Source: Microcoleus sp. FACHB-1515
GTDB lineage: Bacteria > Cyanobacteriota > Cyanobacteriia > Elainellales > Elainellaceae
Assembly: GCF_014696105.1 (NCBI RefSeq)
Contig: NZ_JACJPO010000056.1
Location: 62,001 to 126,000 of the forward strand
Reading direction: 5' to 3'
Length of the DNA stretch: 64,000 nucleotides
Shown here: positions 17,165 to 26,898 of the stretch, in pieces
How the letters are laid out: each line of letters begins with the position of its first letter
How positions within the stretch are numbered: position 1 is the stretch's first letter
Position numbers and translations under genes: made by a program
Notes under the pieces: model-generated
Database searches by the model: none
Seen by the model: the letters and a program-made list of their open reading frames with translations, nothing else
Told to the model about the DNA's origin: nothing

Positions 17165-19888
17165 CTAAAGCGCTCCCACCAGAAAGAACGCCGACCAGTC
17201 ACGCGGATTGGCAAACTGTGGCTGTTCAATTTGCCGCAGCATCGCTTGTCGGAGGGCTTGGGCTTTGCTGGGCTGCTGCTGAAGCTGGCGATAAAACTCG
17301 ATCATCAATGCCGCCGTCGCGTCATCGGGAACCGCCCACAGGGAGACGACGACGCTCGACGCACCTGCAAGGAGAAGCGATCGCGACAAGCCAATCACGC
17401 CGTCTCCGGTGATCCGTCCGCGTCCAGTATCGCAGGCGCTCAGAACGACCAAATCCGCTTGCAAATTCAGATTGAGGATTTCGCTGGCGTTGAGAAAGCC
17501 GTCCGAGTTGGCCGAAGGTGCAAGCGCGATCGCCCCTGGAGTGGCTGCTTCAAAGCCGTCGAGCAGGCCATGCGTGGCGAGGTGAATAATTTGCGCCTGC
17601 GGCATCGCGGCCACGACTGCCGTTTCCGTTGCCTGATTTCCCGTTAGGACGGGCGATCGCAACACTTCTGCAACGGCTTTGGCTTCGGCTTCGGCTCCGG
17701 GCAAGCTGGCGAGCGGCTGAGCAGGCTGATTTGGCGTGGCGGGCAAGGCGGGCATGGTGGGATTCCCGACGATCAAATCATTGCCGTCTTCGATCGATCG
17801 CGCCTGTGTCAGCGCCAACGCCTGAATCGACGGAGCGATCGCGATCGTGTGCTGCTGAATCAAATATTGCCCGTCAGGATTTTGCAGGGCGGCAAACGGC
17901 ACGAGAAATAGTTCATCTTGCGGCACGAACACAACCGGAGACAGCGGATCAATCGGCAGCAAATCTGCGATCGGGGCAATCAGAATTTGGTGAAGCTGCT
18001 GCAACTGACGATTGGCAGGTCGTGCCGTCCCGGTCGATTCACGCAGGCTCGATCGCGTCTGCGTCACCAATTCATCCAGTCCGCCCCGTCCGATCGCCGC
18101 TGCAACTCTGGTCTGTTCCGCCACCTGACCGACAGGCAACCCTAGCCCCTGCAAATCCACTGGCCGAAACGCAATTTCGCCATTCGGCTGCACCACCCAA
18201 ACGTAAAGGCGACTGTCGCCAATCAGCGTGTATTGCACCAGTGTTGCCTGCCGATCGATCGCCGCTTGCCTAATCTGCGCGAGAGTTGGCGCGTCGGCAA
18301 CGATCGGCGTGGTCGAATTGGCCGCCAGTCGCGTCGTCAGCAGATCGACAAAGGCGCGGGCGCGACTTCGTTCCGCAACTTCAAGCGCAGGCTCAACTTT
18401 GTTTTGATTAACCAGCGCGACTTGCAGCAGGCGAAAGGTGGCGGCCTGCGTTTCAAAAATGCTGACCTTTTGGGCATCGCTTAAGCCCGGACGCATCGCA
18501 TCGAGCAGATCGATCGCCGCCCGCAACTTCTGCTCCGCTTCGGCAGGCTGATCAAGACTGAGCAAACTTGCGCCCAAATTGTTCAGCGTCGTGGCTTCCG
18601 CCGATCGATCGCCCGTTTCCCTGGTCAAACTCAGCGCTTGCTCATAGCGATCGATCGCTTGCTGAAATCGTCCCTGAGCATCCTCGATCGAGCCAAGATT
18701 GTTCAATCCGGCGGCAATGCCTGTGCGATCGTTCAGTTCGCGAGTCATTTCCAGGCTTTGCTCATACGCCGATCGCGCCTGCTCAAACTGATTTTGTGCG
18801 GCATACAGCAAGCCCAAATTGTTCAGCGTGTTCGCCTGCGCCGCTCGATCGCTCAAGCTTTGCTGCAAATTCAACGCCTGCTCGATCGCCTGCTGCGCTT
18901 CGGCAAACTGACCCTGATAGCGCAGCGTGTTTCCCAGTGCGCTCAAGGTTGCCGCCTCGCCCGATCGATTGCCGATGCTGTGGTAGAGGTCGATCGCCTG
19001 CGAATACTGCTTCACCGAGTCGTCATACTGTCCCAACTGACGATAGAGCAGCGCCAAATTGCTCAGCGTGTCCGCAACTCCGGCGCGATCGCCCACCGCC
19101 TGCCGAATCGCCAGCGCTTGCTGATGGAGATTCAGCGCGATCGCAAACTGCCCTAAGCTGCCTCGCAGTTCGCCAAAATTATCCAGTGCGGCGGCGAGTT
19201 CGGGACGATTGCCGATCGATTCATACAGCCCGATCGCTTGTTCGTAGCTGGCGATCGCCTCAGATGTGCGGCCAAAATCGCTCAGCAACCCCGCCCGATT
19301 GCCGTAAATCTGCGCTTGATCGGCGCGATTGTTCACCTGCTGCGCGATCGCCAACGCCTGCTCATAAGCGGCCAGGGCGCGATCGCGCTGTCCCAACCGC
19401 CGATAGACGATGCCCAAACTGTTGTAGGTTTGGCCTTCGCCGCGTCGATCGCCTTCTTCCTGCCGCCGCCGCAACGCCTGCTGAAAGTAGTCCAGCGCTT
19501 CGTCCAGTCGCCCCAGCTTCTCATAAACCACGCCGATGTTGTTCAGCAAGGTTCCCTCGCCCGATCGATCTCCGGTTTCCCGCCCGATCGCGATCGCCTC
19601 TTGATAGGCCGCCAGCGCCGCCTCGTAGTTACTCAAACCGCGCTGCGTGACGCCGATCGCAGACAGCGCCGTGCGCTCAAACTGACGATTGCCTTGCTGC
19701 CGCGCCTGTTCCAGCAGCGTTTCCAGCGTGGTCAGGGCAGCTTGAAATTCACCACGACTGTACTGCTGCTGCGCTTGCTGTTCCAAGCGATCGAGGTTGC
19801 CTACAGCGGGTGCAACCGGACGCGCCTGAGCGGGGATCATCCACAGCGAGAGCAGAAGGGCGATCGAGCCAATCCGACGAATAGCCAT
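17165..19888 (-). CDS. Exported TPR-CHAT protease-like protein
   Basis: A 907-aa protein. A signal peptide (SIALLLSLWMIPAQA) is followed by about ten tandem TPR/tetratricopeptide units of roughly 40 residues to about residue 480, many with the pattern GNRSGEA/NNLGxxY. A C-terminal CHAT (caspase-like) domain contains VFVPQDELFLVPFAAL, HLATHG with the catalytic His and LSACDTGRG with the catalytic Cys. Both dyad residues are intact. Such proteins are frequent in cyanobacteria; with a signal peptide this one should act in the periplasm or outside. Its substrate is unknown and no partner gene is adjacent. Confidence 0.93.
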   Translation of the reverse strand: MAIRRIGSIALLLSLWMIPAQARPVAPAVGNLDRLEQQAQQQYSRGEFQAALTTLETLLEQARQQGNRQFERTALSAIGVTQRGLSNYEAALAAYQEAIAIGRETGDRSGEGTLLNNIGVVYEKLGRLDEALDYFQQALRRRQEEGDRRGEGQTYNSLGIVYRRLGQRDRALAAYEQALAIAQQVNNRADQAQIYGNRAGLLSDFGRTSEAIASYEQAIGLYESIGNRPELAAALDNFGELRGSLGQFAIALNLHQQALAIRQAVGDRAGVADTLSNLALLYRQLGQYDDSVKQYSQAIDLYHSIGNRSGEAATLSALGNTLRYQGQFAEAQQAIEQALNLQQSLSDRAAQANTLNNLGLLYAAQNQFEQARSAYEQSLEMTRELNDRTGIAAGLNNLGSIEDAQGRFQQAIDRYEQALSLTRETGDRSAEATTLNNLGASLLSLDQPAEAEQKLRAAIDLLDAMRPGLSDAQKVSIFETQAATFRLLQVALVNQNKVEPALEVAERSRARAFVDLLTTRLAANSTTPIVADAPTLAQIRQAAIDRQATLVQYTLIGDSRLYVWVVQPNGEIAFRPVDLQGLGLPVGQVAEQTRVAAAIGRGGLDELVTQTRSSLRESTGTARPANRQLQQLHQILIAPIADLLPIDPLSPVVFVPQDELFLVPFAALQNPDGQYLIQQHTIAIAPSIQALALTQARSIEDGNDLIVGNPTMPALPATPNQPAQPLASLPGAEAEAKAVAEVLRSPVLTGNQATETAVVAAMPQAQIIHLATHGLLDGFEAATPGAIALAPSANSDGFLNASEILNLNLQADLVVLSACDTGRGRITGDGVIGLSRSLLLAGASSVVVSLWAVPDDATAALMIEFYRQLQQQPSKAQALRQAMLRQIEQPQFANPRDWSAFFLVGAL

Positions 19889-19964
19889 AGTGAGACGATC
19901 GAGTGACGTATCCGATCAGGCTAGCATTTGGCGATCGGGTGTCGGCTGTCTCCCTCACTCCTCA

Positions 19965-19992
19965 TCCTGTAAAGACGCGAGATCTCGCGTCT
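19965..19992 (-). terminator. Palindromic terminator-like hairpin after the Rubisco activase gene
   Basis: AGACGCGAGATCTCGCGTCT (19973-19992) is a perfect 20-nt palindrome immediately after the TAG of the activase homologue; on the minus strand it is followed by TTTA. It resembles the GACGCG..CGCGTC hairpins scattered through many cyanobacterial genomes, so it may be a repeat doubling as terminator. Confidence 0.6.
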
Positions 19993-21321
19993 CTAGGGTC
20001 GCTGGACGATCGATTCGCCTGTCCGCTGGCGATCGGCGGTGATCCCGACAATTCGCACATAGTCGTGGGGATGCTCATTCAGGCAGGCTTCCAGAGCGGT
20101 GACGGCTTCGGCGTGATTTTGGGCAGTCGTGAAGCTTTGCCACGCATTCGTGCGGAAGCGACGCGGATCGACCCACTCGATGCCGACCCGCCCGCCGCTG
20201 CCGATCAGGTCGCGCACCTGCTGCATCATGCTGGCAACGAGGCGCGAACCGGAGTGGGAGCCTTCGTAGGAGGTGGCGCGAGTTGGAGCTTGAACAGGCG
20301 ATCGCTCAGCAGGCGGATTGCCGTTGGCGGGCGTGGTGTGGCCGTTGGGGGCGGAAAATTCCGAGGCAGACCAGTTGCGGGCAGAAGCTTTGGCGGCAGT
20401 GTCCGAGAGTTTGGTTTGGTCGTCGCGGCGCGTGTCGCTGTATTCCTTGCCCAAATATTCGCGGCCTAAACGCATATTTTCGATCCGCTGCTGTTCGGCC
20501 ACCATTTGCGAACCGAGTTCGATCAGGTGGGCAAGGCGGAAGTCAGGCGATCGAAATTCTGGGGGGCGATCGTTGCTGTTGACAACGCGCTGCGAAATTT
20601 TCTCGATCCCGACGCTGTGAATCAAATCGCGCACCTGTTCGTCAAACAAGCGCGATCGCAACGCACTGTAGAAATCGATCGACTGCGTAGGGAATCGATC
20701 GATGAGCTGCTCAACATCCGATCGCGGCACACCATCCGCCTGAAAAATGCCGCTGACAATGCCAATGCGATCGTCGCGATCGGGTTCCCAGTAAAACTTT
20801 TCCATCCGTCCATCGCGAATCAGCGGCGCATACAGCGTTGAGAAATCGTTGCCCGTCACGATGATCGGGACGCGATGAATTGGATTCGAGTCATAAGCGC
20901 CCGGAAGTTGCACGTTCGTTGGATTGTCGGCAATATTCATCAGTGTGCCGTTGACAAGCTGCGTGTTGACCGTGTATTGCGTCGTCGCATCAAATCGTCC
21001 CGCACCTGCATCGAGATCGTTGATCATCAGCGCGACCATTTTGCCGCGCACCTTGACAAACTCGGCGGCTTCCCGATAGCGGAGGCGAATCAGTCGAGCC
21101 GGATCGCCTGCATCCGGGCTTTCCAGTTCACCTGCGGACATGTGAACGACTTCCACGCCCATCCGCTCAAAAACCAGTTCACACTGAAACGATTTGCCCT
21201 CGCCCTTGCGCCCGTGAACGCCCAAAATCAGCGGTACGCGGACATTTGGCAGATCGAGAAAATTCTTGGTGATGTGAACCGCGAGTTTATCGAGAAAGCG
21301 AGGCGAAATGTAATAAGACAT
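19993..21321 (-). CDS. rca: Rubisco activase-like AAA+ protein with SSU-like C-terminal domain
   Basis: A 442-aa protein. Residues 1-290 are an AAA+ module: Walker A in GVHGRKGEGKSFQ, Walker B region MVALMINDLDAGAGR, sensor/arginine region IIVTGNDFSTLYAPLIRDGR. A Ser/Pro/Thr-rich linker (about 295-355) leads to a C-terminal domain, RLVASMMQQVRDLIGSGGRV, GIEWVDPRRFRTNAWQSF and ACLNEHPHDYVRIVGI, which is a Rubisco small-subunit-like (SSUL) domain. In cyanobacteria such proteins (also called activase-like, ALC) are recruited to carboxysomes through the SSUL domain and aggregate or remodel Rubisco. No rbcL, rbcS or ccm gene is in the window. Confidence 0.93.
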   Translation of the reverse strand: MSYYISPRFLDKLAVHITKNFLDLPNVRVPLILGVHGRKGEGKSFQCELVFERMGVEVVHMSAGELESPDAGDPARLIRLRYREAAEFVKVRGKMVALMINDLDAGAGRFDATTQYTVNTQLVNGTLMNIADNPTNVQLPGAYDSNPIHRVPIIVTGNDFSTLYAPLIRDGRMEKFYWEPDRDDRIGIVSGIFQADGVPRSDVEQLIDRFPTQSIDFYSALRSRLFDEQVRDLIHSVGIEKISQRVVNSNDRPPEFRSPDFRLAHLIELGSQMVAEQQRIENMRLGREYLGKEYSDTRRDDQTKLSDTAAKASARNWSASEFSAPNGHTTPANGNPPAERSPVQAPTRATSYEGSHSGSRLVASMMQQVRDLIGSGGRVGIEWVDPRRFRTNAWQSFTTAQNHAEAVTALEACLNEHPHDYVRIVGITADRQRTGESIVQRP

Positions 21322-21441
21322 CAGGAGCGATCGAATACGGCAGCTTCCTCATGCTACCAACGCTTGGCGATCGCAAATCGTTTGAGGCAGGTGCGATCGA
21401 TCGCAGCGATAAAATGAAAAATAAACGTCGCCAATCTACCG

Positions 21442-21699
21442 ATGTCTGAAGCAACCGAAATTGCCGTCGGCGATCGCGTCCGCGTCATCGCCCTGCCCAG
21501 CTACGTCAAAACCGCCGAACCCATGCCGATGCTGCGCCCTCCCAGCGTGATTGCGCTTGGCGAAGAAGGAACCGTTCTCGATCGCCGTCCCGGAGGCTAT
21601 TGGGGCATTCGCTTTGCCAGAGGCGCATTCCTGATGGAACGCCAATACCTCGAAGTCATCCGCGAAACCAACGCCACTAGCGCTACACCACAACAGTAG
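21442..21699 (+). CDS. sipA: SipA/DUF3148 regulatory protein
   Basis: An 85-aa protein with a single SH3-like barrel: AVGDRVRVIALPSYVKTAEP, MPMLRPPSVIALGEEGTVLD and RRPGGYWGIRFARGAFLME. This is the cyanobacterial and plastid DUF3148 family. In Synechococcus elongatus the member SipA binds the histidine kinase NblS and stimulates it, so this protein probably modulates the same stress-signalling pathway. The gene diverges from rca across about 120 nt and is followed by repeat copy B. Confidence 0.9.
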   Translation: MSEATEIAVGDRVRVIALPSYVKTAEPMPMLRPPSVIALGEEGTVLDRRPGGYWGIRFARGAFLMERQYLEVIRETNATSATPQQ

Positions 21700-21773
21700 C
21701 ACCCACACCATAAACGTCCCACGATTCGACTCCGCCAGCCCCACCAAATATGAAGGGAAGCAAGCAGCACGAG

Positions 21774-21912
21774 AGTCGCGGTCGGCACACCAATGTGGCG
21801 CACATTGACGCTCACGAGTAAGACCTTTGGGAGTCCAGAGGGTGGCCTTTGGTCAGGGTTGGAGGTGTGGAGGAGGGGTGGCCCTAGCCTCCACTGGCTC
21901 GGAAACCAAAAG
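21774..21912 (+). repeat. Dispersed hairpin-rich repeat, copy B
   Basis: Shares AGTCGCGGTC, CACATTGACGCT and ACGAGT with copy A, and GGTTGGAGGTGTGGAGGAGG, CCTAGCCTCCACTGGCTCGG and the right end AACCAAAAG with copies C and D. The central G-rich hairpin is diverged (GAGGGTGGCC). It lies between the convergent genes sipA and cysC. Confidence 0.8.
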
Positions 21913-21959
21913 CAGTTCTAAAGGGCGATCCTTTCACCAAAAATAATCCAGCGATCGCC

Positions 21960-22517
21960 CTACCCTTTCCGCGCAGCCAACGCCACAGGCAAATACCCCA
22001 ACTCCTCCAGCTTCGCCAAAATTTTCGTTACGCCTTCCTCGATCGATTCTTGATCCGTCCGACACTCCACCTCCGGCTGCAACGGCGCTTCATACGGATC
22101 ATCAATCCCCGTAAACTGCTTAATTTCCCCCGCCCGCGCCTTCTTGTACAGCCCCTTCACATCCCGCTCCTCGCAAACCGATAGCGGTGCATTCACGTAG
22201 ACCTCGACAAAATCTTTGATCCGCTCTCGCACCTCATCCCGCACTTCCCGATATGGTGAAATTGCCGACACCAACACGATCACCCCGTTGCGCGTCAGCA
22301 AATGCGACACAAACCCAATCCGCCGAATATTCTCATCGCGATCGGCCTTGCTAAACCCCAAGCCTTTCGTCAAGTTTTCGCGCACAATATCGCCATCTAG
22401 CACTTCCACCGGATAGCCCGCACCGCGCAGCTTTTGCTCAACCGCCATTCTCAGCGTCGTTTTGCCTGCACCGCTCAACCCTGTAAACCAAATTGTGACG
22501 CCGCGCTGTGTGGTCAT
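21960..22517 (-). CDS. cysC: Adenylyl-sulfate kinase (APS kinase)
   Basis: Phosphorylates APS to PAPS in sulfate assimilation. The 185-aa sequence has the P-loop [63 protein letters not shown] and the [20 protein letters not shown] lid segment. It is complete, single-domain and of normal length, with no fused ATP sulfurylase. The 270-nt upstream spacer probably holds its promoter. Confidence 0.95.
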   Translation of the reverse strand: MTTQRGVTIWFTGLSGAGKTTLRMAVEQKLRGAGYPVEVLDGDIVRENLTKGLGFSKADRDENIRRIGFVSHLLTRNGVIVLVSAISPYREVRDEVRERIKDFVEVYVNAPLSVCEERDVKGLYKKARAGEIKQFTGIDDPYEAPLQPEVECRTDQESIEEGVTKILAKLEELGYLPVALAARKG

Positions 22518-22784
22518 CCTCGAAACTCCTCAATAGAACTGTTGTGCGCTTTTTACTCTGCCCTTCCGCCGAGATTTCACGCTTCCGCAAATATACGGGC
22601 TGGCTCGGACGATCGCCCCGCGATCCACCGTATTTTACAGAATCTTTTCTTAATATCAAATTCACAAACATCAACAAAAGTTAGTTTTCACGAACCCCCG
22701 ATCGGTCAATACCCGTGCTGCAACGCTTTCAACAGCACCCGATCGATCGCGATAGAATAAAAATGTCGTCCTTGCTTTTCGGCC

Positions 22785-23249
22785 ATGCCCGACACCTATC
22801 GCCAAGAAGACGCTCAGCAAATTTTGCAAATCGCGATCGCTCGTCAGGTTGAATCCGGCGAGCTAACTAGAACACAGCTTTTCGAGATCGCGGATGAATT
22901 GGGAATTTCGGCAACCGATTTGGAACTGGCCGAAGCGCAGTGGCAGTTGCAACACGGGGAAAGGCAAGAGCGGCAAGCGTTCGATCGCTACCGTCGCACC
23001 AAACTAGGTCAGAGCTTTGGACGATTTGCGATCGTCAACGGCTTTTTCATGCTGCTCAACGGCATGGGCGGCGAACTTTCCTGGTCGCTCTACATTGCGG
23101 CAGTTTGGGGAATGCTGCTTTCACTGCAAACCTGGCAAACCTACCAAACAGCAGGAGAAGCATACGAAACGGCGTTTTCCCGCTGGTATCAAAAGCGGCG
23201 AATTCGGCGTAAGTTCAGCAGCTTTGTCGATCGCCTGCTCAAAGCTTGA
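22785..23249 (+). CDS. 2TM-domain protein
   Basis: A 154-aa protein. The N-terminal 60 residues form a soluble helical part (QILQIAIARQVESGELTRTQ, LFEIADELGIS) that resembles the SHOCT-like/LemA-independent linker seen before 2TM domains. Two spans follow, FAIVNGFFMLLNGMGGELSW and YIAAVWGMLLSLQTW, then a basic C-terminal helix (YQKRRIRRKF). This matches the small 2TM family (PF13239-like), function unknown. Its TGA overlaps the ATG of the next gene (ATGA), so the two are probably translationally coupled. Confidence 0.7.
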   Translation: MPDTYRQEDAQQILQIAIARQVESGELTRTQLFEIADELGISATDLELAEAQWQLQHGERQERQAFDRYRRTKLGQSFGRFAIVNGFFMLLNGMGGELSWSLYIAAVWGMLLSLQTWQTYQTAGEAYETAFSRWYQKRRIRRKFSSFVDRLLKA

Positions 23250-23563
23250 TGGCGAAATTTTCTAAACGTCGCTGCGTGTTGATCTGTCAGCATCGCTCTT
23301 GTTTGCGGAGCGGTGCGGATGTTGTGCTGCAAAAATTCCGATCGATCGCCACACCCAACGTCCTGATTAATCCATCTGACTGCCTCGGCCAGTGCGGATC
23401 GGGGCCAACGGTGCGCGTGATGCCCGACGATAGCTGGTACTGTCGCGTCAAGCCAGATGATGTCGAAACGATCGCCACCGAGCATTTGCAGGGCGATCGA
23501 CCTGTTGCCCGACTGCTGCATCCGCGCTTTCATCCTCATCCTGATGCCTTCAAGCCGTCCTGA
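23249..23563 (+). CDS. Thioredoxin-like [2Fe-2S] ferredoxin domain protein
   Basis: A 104-aa protein with RRCVLICQHRSCLRSGADVV at the N-terminus and INPSDCLGQCGSGPTVRVMP in the middle. The four cysteines CxxxxC...CxxxC and the GxGP turn are those of thioredoxin-fold [2Fe-2S] ferredoxins, also found at the end of NuoE/HoxE. Small stand-alone versions are common in cyanobacteria and presumably carry electrons. Start ATG 23249 overlaps the previous stop. Confidence 0.85.
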   Translation: MAKFSKRRCVLICQHRSCLRSGADVVLQKFRSIATPNVLINPSDCLGQCGSGPTVRVMPDDSWYCRVKPDDVETIATEHLQGDRPVARLLHPRFHPHPDAFKPS

Positions 23564-23601
23564 ATTGAGGCATAATCAGCGTAGCTTTAGAGGGCAGCGA
23601 T

Positions 23602-24861
23602 GTGATAAACGCGATCGGCATGGTGGTGTTGGTCTTGCTGCTGGGAATTTTTACCGGACTGTATGTGCGCGGTTCATTTCGTCCGAAGCCGGAATTTGAC
23701 ATTGCGATCGTTCCCAACACCAACGACATCACGTTTTTTCTGGCAGTTGCTGGCCTCACCACGTCGCTGACCACGCAGGCAGAGGTGACTGGTTTTTTTG
23801 TCGAAGCGCCCGAAATTTATCCGGCCAGAATTGCCGCCATCCGCCGTGCTCAGCGGACGCTGCATTTTGAAACGTTTTTCATGACGCCCGGAAAGCGAGC
23901 CGATGAATTTGCCTCAGCGATTTGCGATCGCGCTCAGGCCGGAGTCAAGGTGCGGCTGATCATTGACAATCACGGAGCGCACACAATGCCGAAAGAATAT
24001 TGGCGATCGCTGCGATCGGCTGGCGTGGAACTCGGCTTTTTTCGCGATTTTGACTGGCGTGCCCCCTTCGACTACAACGCCCGCACCCATCGAAAGCTAC
24101 TGCTAATTGACGGCGAGGAAGCGCTGTTGGGCGGCGCGGGCGTCTCAGACTCATGGGACGGTGAACGGAATGTACCCTGGTGCGATTTTGAAGTGGGCTA
24201 TCGGGGGCCGATCGTCACTCTGTTGGAAGGCGTATTCATGGAGAACTGGGCAAGTGTCGGCGGAGCGCTTGATCTGGGCAGCGATGTCTTTCGTACTCAT
24301 CCGCCAGAAGGTCGAGCAGCATTTGTCACCAAGGGCACTTTTTCGCTCGAAAATTCTCCGCTGCGCCTGCTGTTTCACACCAGTATGGCGGCAGCGCGAC
24401 AGCGATTGTGGCTTGCGAGTCCTTATCTTGTGCCAGATCCGAGTACCCAAGAAGTTTTAATTCAGGCTTGTCAGCGCGGTGTGGATGTGCGAATCCTGAC
24501 GATGGGCAAGCGCAATGACAAATCCTATGTTTATTACAGCGCTCGCGAACTGTATGGCCGATTGCTCAAAGCAGGCGTGAAAATTTTTGAATATCAGCCG
24601 AGCATGATGCACGCCAAACTGCTTTTAGTGGACGATCGCTGGGTCAGTCACGGCAGCACAAACGTCGATGAACGCAGCTTTTTCATCAACGATGAACTGA
24701 ATGTTTCTGTCAGCGATCCCGACTTAGCAATGCAAATGGAAAAGTTTCTAATTACCTCTTTTGAAAACAGCGTTTTGGTAACGATCGATCGCTGGCGAAA
24801 ACGATCGATCGTCCAGCGCATTCGCGGTCGAATCGGCTTGCTGTTTCGGCGGTTATTCTAA
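23602..24861 (+). CDS. Phospholipase D family protein, cardiolipin synthase-like
   Basis: A 419-aa membrane-anchored enzyme. One N-terminal span (GMVVLVLLLGIFTGLYV) precedes two PLD half-domains with complete HKD motifs: THRKLLLIDGEEALLGGA and MHAKLLLVDDRWVSHGSTN. The second also shows NVDERSF. This is the layout of bacterial cardiolipin synthases (ClsA/ClsB type), although the family also includes phosphatidyltransferases of other specificity. It starts with GTG 23602 after AGGGCAG. It is 38 nt downstream of the ferredoxin-like gene and may belong to the same transcript. Confidence 0.88.
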   Translation: MINAIGMVVLVLLLGIFTGLYVRGSFRPKPEFDIAIVPNTNDITFFLAVAGLTTSLTTQAEVTGFFVEAPEIYPARIAAIRRAQRTLHFETFFMTPGKRADEFASAICDRAQAGVKVRLIIDNHGAHTMPKEYWRSLRSAGVELGFFRDFDWRAPFDYNARTHRKLLLIDGEEALLGGAGVSDSWDGERNVPWCDFEVGYRGPIVTLLEGVFMENWASVGGALDLGSDVFRTHPPEGRAAFVTKGTFSLENSPLRLLFHTSMAAARQRLWLASPYLVPDPSTQEVLIQACQRGVDVRILTMGKRNDKSYVYYSARELYGRLLKAGVKIFEYQPSMMHAKLLLVDDRWVSHGSTNVDERSFFINDELNVSVSDPDLAMQMEKFLITSFENSVLVTIDRWRKRSIVQRIRGRIGLLFRRLF

Positions 24862-24873
24862 ACTGTGGACTTT

Positions 24874-24903
24874 CAAAGCATCTTGTGATTTTCAAGTGCT
24901 TTG
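24874..24903. terminator. Hairpin between convergent PLD and proS genes
   Basis: CAAAGC-AT-CTTG, loop TGATTTT, CAAG-T-GCTTTG: two stacked stems across 30 nt in the 58-nt spacer between convergent genes. It has no long T run, so a bidirectional terminator role is only likely. Confidence 0.5.
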
Positions 24904-24919
24904 CAGATGTCGAAAAACG

Positions 24920-26770
24920 CTAGGATTCTCTGGAATTCGCGTTATCCGATCGCGTCAGCTTGCGGAACGGTATCGCTTCTGAAATCCACTGCTTCAACGT
25001 AGGAATCACTGCTTCGATCGCAATTTCTTGAGACGATCGATCGGCGCGTTTGACAACTTCCACTTTGCCTTGGGCAAGCGATCGACCTGTAACAATTCGA
25101 TAGGGAATTCCGACAAGATCAGCATCTTTGAATTTCACGCCTGCTCGCTCATTGCGGTCATCCAACAGCGTTTCAACTCCAGCTTGATTCAGTTCGATCG
25201 CCAGCTTTTCTGCCGCTTCCGCTTGAGCCGCATCTGCGATATTCGGAATCACAACGATCGCGTGATAGGGTGCGATCGCCACAGGCCAAATAATGCCGTC
25301 TTTGTCATACGATTGCTCGACCGCAGCCTGCGCCAAGCGCGAGACACCGACGCCATAGCAGCCCATCACCAGTGGAACTTCTTCACCTTGTTCGTTCGTA
25401 AACGTTGCGCCCAATGCTTTTGAGTATTTCGTGCCGAGTTGGAAAATGTGGCCGATCTCGATGCCTCGCGCGGATTGCAGCGTTTGTGTGGAATCGTGAA
25501 CGGCACGATCGCCTGCGATCGACTTCCGCACATCCACAACGCGATCGGGCAGCTTAAACTGATCGCCCCAGTTTGCACCAACAACGTGATAGTCCGATTC
25601 GTTTGATCCGGTAACGAAGTTTTTCAAATCTACTGCGGTTTGATCAACCAGTCGCAAAAACTTGGGTGCAATGTTCTTGATCTGCTGAATGTAGTCATCA
25701 CTTAAATCGGGCGCAATGTAGCCCAACGGTAATAGTTTGGCTGCCCATTTTGCTTGTGCTTCTGCGTCGGGAACTTCGATCGCCAAAATCGTTTTGCCGC
25801 CATATTCGCCCGCCACTTTCACTAATTCATTTTGCAGCTTCACTTCATTCACATCTTGATCGCCGCGAATGCTCACCAGCACCAAAACGGTCATACCGCT
25901 ATCGTAAACAACCTGATAGAGGACATTTTTAAGAGTTTGTGTGGGCGAACATTTGAAGTAGTCGCAAAGCGTCGCGATCGTATTGGTTCCGGGTGTGTGG
26001 TGCTTTTCGTAACTCGTAAATGAGGAAGGTTCGGCATCGGGCGCAAGCGAAATTGCCTTTTCGACGTTGGCTGCATATTTGCCGTCTTCGGTGTAGAGAA
26101 CTTCATCTTCACCTGCCGCCGTGAGCACCATGAACTCTTGCGATCCCGACCCGCCGATCGCTCCCGAATCGGCATCAACCGCACGGAATTCTAGGCCGCA
26201 GCGACGCAAAATATTGTGGTAGGCGACGTTCATTTTGGCGTAGCTTTCTTTCATTCCAGCTTCGTCTACGTCAAATGAATAAGCATCTTTCATAATGAAT
26301 TCGCGTCCCCGCAGCAGGCCGAAGCGCGGACGAATTTCATCGCGAAACTTCGTTTGAATCTGATACAAATTCAGCGGGAGTTGCCGATAGGAACGAATCA
26401 TGTCGCGAGCGATCGAGGTAATCACTTCTTCGTGCGTCGGCCCCAAACCCAATTCGCGCTCTTGGCGATCGCGCAAGGCAAACATAATGCCCTCGGCCTG
26501 CGTGTAGGTGTCCCAGCGACCCGATTCGCGCCACAGTTCGGACGGCTGAAGCGTCGGCAACAGGGTTTCTTGCGCTCCGGTTGCGTCCATTTCTTCACGC
26601 ACAATCTGCGAAACCTTGCGTAGAACGCGCCACATGAACGGCAAATAGGCAAAGACGCCGCTGCCCACGCGCCGAATGTACCCTGCTCTAAGCAAAAGCT
26701 TGTGGCTGGGAATTTCCGCTTCTGCCGGATCTTCGCGGAGGGTGACAAACAACATTTGAGACAGTCGCAT
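24920..26770 (-). CDS. proS: Prolyl-tRNA synthetase
   Basis: Charges tRNA-Pro. The 616-aa class II synthetase has the bacterial-type order: [20 protein letters not shown], motif 1 region, motif 2 in [17 protein letters not shown](IMKD), an INS editing domain (roughly 225-385, with [17 protein letters not shown]), motif 3 in [16 protein letters not shown], and a C-terminal anticodon-binding domain ([20 protein letters not shown]). The last residues, [12 protein letters not shown], are encoded by a copy of the short GGAACG repeat, so the extreme C-terminus looks like a recent extension. The start [14 protein letters not shown] is typical. Confidence 0.96.
   Translation of the reverse strand: MRLSQMLFVTLREDPAEAEIPSHKLLLRAGYIRRVGSGVFAYLPFMWRVLRKVSQIVREEMDATGAQETLLPTLQPSELWRESGRWDTYTQAEGIMFALRDRQERELGLGPTHEEVITSIARDMIRSYRQLPLNLYQIQTKFRDEIRPRFGLLRGREFIMKDAYSFDVDEAGMKESYAKMNVAYHNILRRCGLEFRAVDADSGAIGGSGSQEFMVLTAAGEDEVLYTEDGKYAANVEKAISLAPDAEPSSFTSYEKHHTPGTNTIATLCDYFKCSPTQTLKNVLYQVVYDSGMTVLVLVSIRGDQDVNEVKLQNELVKVAGEYGGKTILAIEVPDAEAQAKWAAKLLPLGYIAPDLSDDYIQQIKNIAPKFLRLVDQTAVDLKNFVTGSNESDYHVVGANWGDQFKLPDRVVDVRKSIAGDRAVHDSTQTLQSARGIEIGHIFQLGTKYSKALGATFTNEQGEEVPLVMGCYGVGVSRLAQAAVEQSYDKDGIIWPVAIAPYHAIVVIPNIADAAQAEAAEKLAIELNQAGVETLLDDRNERAGVKFKDADLVGIPYRIVTGRSLAQGKVEVVKRADRSSQEIAIEAVIPTLKQWISEAIPFRKLTRSDNANSRES
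24947..24976 (+). repeat. Short GGAACGGTATCG repeat inside the 3' end of proS
   Basis: CGATCGCGTCAGCTTGC followed by GGAACGGTATCGC. It matches the copies at 3128 and 42261 in both ends while the middle is variable. On the minus strand it encodes [11 protein letters not shown] of ProS, beyond the conserved anticodon-binding domain. Confidence 0.6.
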
Positions 26771-26898
26771 GGGCGTTTCTCGATCGAGGTTTCAATTCCC
26801 CAGTCTAGACCAGCAAGGAATCCCTGAGCGAAAGGCTTGACCTGGCGCCGCTCGATCGCAAATAATGAAAGGAATATGAAATAACCTACGCCGATTCC

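Noticed and set aside
18568-19650. 360-aa plus-strand ORF opposite the CHAT gene
   Set aside because: It is antisense to the TPR array, rich in Arg/Pro/Ser, and arises from codon periodicity of the regular TPR repeats.
26771-26898. Possible yybP-ykoY manganese riboswitch before the TMEM165 pair
   Set aside because: The spacer is only 128 nt and shows no conserved paired core; only a TTGACC/AATAAT-like promoter was seen.
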